A program made the position numbers and the translations under genes. Positions 13,966-15,530 of a stretch of DNA of 15,530 nucleotides are shown here, piece after piece. Under the pieces are notes generated by a model, which was not told the DNA's origin, did no database searches, and was given only the letters and a program-made list of their open reading frames with translations. Origin of the DNA: CAIRDP01 sp037141915 (lineage in GTDB: Bacteria; Bacteroidota; Bacteroidia; Bacteroidales; FEN-979); NCBI GenBank assembly GCA_037141915.1, contig JBAXBP010000069.1, positions 1 through 15,530 of the forward strand, written 5' to 3'. Position 1 is the stretch's first letter. The number at the start of each line of letters is the position of its first letter.

Positions 13966-15207
13966 TTAATATTTCTTCACGATCAGTGTGGCGTTATGTC
14001 CGCCAAAACCGAATGTATTGCTGAGTGCTGTATTCACAATTCTTTCCTGGGCTTTGTTGAACGTAAAGTTCAATTTGGAGTCCAGTTCGGGATCATCGGT
14101 AAAATGGTTGATGGTTGGAGGAACGATATTATTCCTCACAGCCATGACCGCCGCGATGACCTCTACGGCACCGGCGGCACCCAGGAGATGACCAGTCATC
14201 GATTTGGTCGAATTGATATTGATTTTGTAGGCCTGCTCCCCGAAAAGTCCGAGAATGGCTTTGGGCTCAGCAATATCACCAACAGGGGTAGAAGTACCAT
14301 GAGTATTGATATGATCTATATCATAAATTGTCATCCCTGCATCCCTGATGGCATTACGCATTGCAATGATTGCGCCAAGTCCTTCAGGATGGGGAGCGGT
14401 CATATGGTATGCATCGGCAGAGACACCTCCTCCTGCAACTTCAGCATAGATTGTAGCCCCTCTTGCTTTGGCATGTTCCAGTTCTTCGAAGATCAATGCA
14501 CCTGCCCCTTCTCCCATTACAAAGCCGTCGCGGTCCTTGTCGAAAGGCCTTGAAGCCGTAGTGGGATCGTCGTTGCGGGTTGAAAGGGCATGCATTGCAT
14601 TAAATCCGCCGATACCGGCAGGATTAATGGCAGCCTCGGAACCTCCTGCAACGAAAACATCGGCCATATCGTTCCTGATATACAGCATGGCATCCACCAA
14701 TGCATTTGCAGAGGAGGCGCAAGCCGAAACGATGGCGAAGTTAGGACCACGGAAGCCGTATTTTATTGAAAGATGGCCGGCTGCTATGTCGGCAATCATC
14801 TTCGGGATAAAAAACGGATTAAGGGGGGGAGTGCCGTCACCTTTAGCAAAGGCTGAAACTTCCTGGTAGAAAGTATCCAGCCCGCCGATACCGGAAGACC
14901 AGATAACCCCTACCCTGTCCTTGTTGACAGTTTCAAGATCAAGGCCGGAATTAACAACTGCCTGGTCGGCACATACCATGCCGAAGTGTGCGTAAGTGTC
15001 GTACTTCCTCACTTCCTTGCGGTCGAAATAATCCTCAGGCTTGAAATTCTTTACCTCGCATGCAAAACGCGTCTTGAATTTGGAGGTGTCAAACCGGGTG
15101 ATCGGCCCAGCGCCACTGACTCCTTTGACCAAATTATCCCAATACTCCGCCACGGTATTACCCAAGGGAGTAATCGCACCAAGGCCAGTTATAACAACTC
15201 GTCTCAA
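13966..15207 (-). CDS. fabF: Beta-ketoacyl-ACP synthase II
   Basis: This 413-residue condensing enzyme of fatty-acid synthesis extends acyl-ACP with malonyl-ACP. The thiolase-fold active-site residues are Cys163 in VSACASSANAL, His303 in NTHGTSTPVGD, Lys335 in NSTKSMTGH and His340 in TGHLLGAAGA. The length matches FabF. The start is TTG at 15207 (LRRVVITGLGAITPLGN), because an in-frame TAA lies three codons upstream and no ATG is available. It follows acpP after 93 bases that hold a small GC hairpin, and precedes rnc by 10 bases. The acpP-fabF-rnc order is widespread in bacteria and lets the carrier protein and its condensing enzyme be made together. Confidence 0.96.
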   Translation of the reverse strand: MRRVVITGLGAITPLGNTVAEYWDNLVKGVSGAGPITRFDTSKFKTRFACEVKNFKPEDYFDRKEVRKYDTYAHFGMVCADQAVVNSGLDLETVNKDRVGVIWSSGIGGLDTFYQEVSAFAKGDGTPPLNPFFIPKMIADIAAGHLSIKYGFRGPNFAIVSACASSANALVDAMLYIRNDMADVFVAGGSEAAINPAGIGGFNAMHALSTRNDDPTTASRPFDKDRDGFVMGEGAGALIFEELEHAKARGATIYAEVAGGGVSADAYHMTAPHPEGLGAIIAMRNAIRDAGMTIYDIDHINTHGTSTPVGDIAEPKAILGLFGEQAYKININSTKSMTGHLLGAAGAVEVIAAVMAVRNNIVPPTINHFTDDPELDSKLNFTFNKAQERIVNTALSNTFGFGGHNATLIVKKY

Positions 15208-15251
15208 AGCTTTTTAATTAATGGTTAAAAATACTTTTGTCAAAGGAGAAC

Positions 15252-15266
15252 CCCCTGTCAGAGGGG
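15252..15266. other. Small GC hairpin between acpP and fabF
   Basis: CCCCT (15252-15256) and AGGGG (15262-15266) pair across a 5-base loop. It lies in the 93-base acpP-fabF gap and might act as an attenuator or mRNA-stability element that raises acpP over fabF. No T-run follows on the minus strand. Confidence 0.4.
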
Positions 15267-15300
15267 CAATGGTCTTCATAAAAGGAAGGAGTAAAGATCC

Positions 15301-15530
15301 TTACTTGGTGTTGTTTTCGATATAAGCGATTGCTTCACCGACAGTACTGATTTTCTCAGCCTGATCGTCAGGGATAGCGATATCGAATTCCTTTTCAAAT
15401 TCCATGATCAGCTCAACGGTATCGAGTGAGTCGGCACCCAGATCATTTGTGAAACTTGCTTCGGGCGTAACTTCGCTTTCATCAACACCAAGCTTATCAA
15501 CAATGATAGCTTTAACTTTTGCTGCAATGT
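15301..15530 (-). CDS. acpP: Acyl carrier protein (partial, N-terminus off the right edge)
   Basis: Seventy-five residues are visible, beginning IAAKVKAIIVDKLGVDE and ending AIAYIENNTK. Probably only about three N-terminal residues are missing. The phosphopantetheine attachment Ser lies in GADSLDTVE (visible residue 34), flanked by the acidic recognition helix LDTVELIMEFEKEF. The apo-protein is loaded with 4'-phosphopantetheine and carries growing acyl chains to FabF and other fatty-acid enzymes in the cytoplasm. The full length of about 78 residues is the usual size. Its promoter and ribosome site lie outside the window. Confidence 0.95.
   Translation of the reverse strand, partial: IAAKVKAIIVDKLGVDESEVTPEASFTNDLGADSLDTVELIMEFEKEFDIAIPDDQAEKISTVGEAIAYIENNTK

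Noticed and set aside
13618..14553. Long plus-strand open frame of 311 codons opposite rnc and fabF
   Set aside because: It lies antisense to two well-conserved genes, crosses their junction and shows no domain-like sequence.

Overview
The window looks like chromosomal DNA from a member of the Bacteroidota, probably a Bacteroidales/Marinilabiliales-type organism. Four things point that way: promoter-like sites of the form TTG-N19/20-TAnnTTTG, few Shine-Dalgarno sequences, a PheS with the Bacteroidota-type C4 knuckle, and an acpP-fabF-rnc cluster followed by an IPExxxVDY-family gene. The content is mostly core metabolism and envelope functions. I see no phage, insertion sequence, CRISPR array, tRNA or rRNA.

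Layout. 1-2374 (minus): a Na+/solute symporter gene, with a textbook promoter almost touching its ATG, overlaps by one base the start of an outer-membrane Omp85/BamA-like barrel that runs off the left edge. 2532-5529 (minus): a CPBP intramembrane protease followed after 10 bases by a GT-C type glycosyltransferase. 5549-7613 (plus): a tRNA-dihydrouridine synthase, an AHSA1/SRPBCC protein and a Gly/Tyr-rich lipoprotein, probably one operon. 7666-8523 (minus): a conserved-looking protein of unknown function with a Pro/Glu-rich linker. 8703-10528 (plus): a secreted cyclophilin and then pheS. 10638-12287 (minus): a UbiB/ABC1-type kinase. 12370-15530 (minus): acpP, fabF, rnc, an IPExxxVDY-like protein and a phasin-like protein, transcribed in that order. 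A second promoter lies over the end of rnc for the last two genes.

The genes are ordinary; the unusual signal is between them. Three intergenic spaces around pheS and ubiB hold unrelated sequences with one architecture: short units of 7-8 bases repeated in tandem on one side and as reverse complements on the other. They lie at 9344-9490, 10540-10629 and 12302-12361. The first also encloses two GC hairpins with identical AGA loops and a GGAGAGATT box, and a looser copy of that module lies upstream of the cyclophilin (8558-8617). They could be terminators, REP/MITE-like dispersed repeats, or both.

Four housekeeping genes (dusB, pheS, rnc, fabF) can only start at TTG or GTG if unusual codons are excluded. 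Every gene-free stretch is shorter than 300 bases, and each is described below where it holds anything recognisable.
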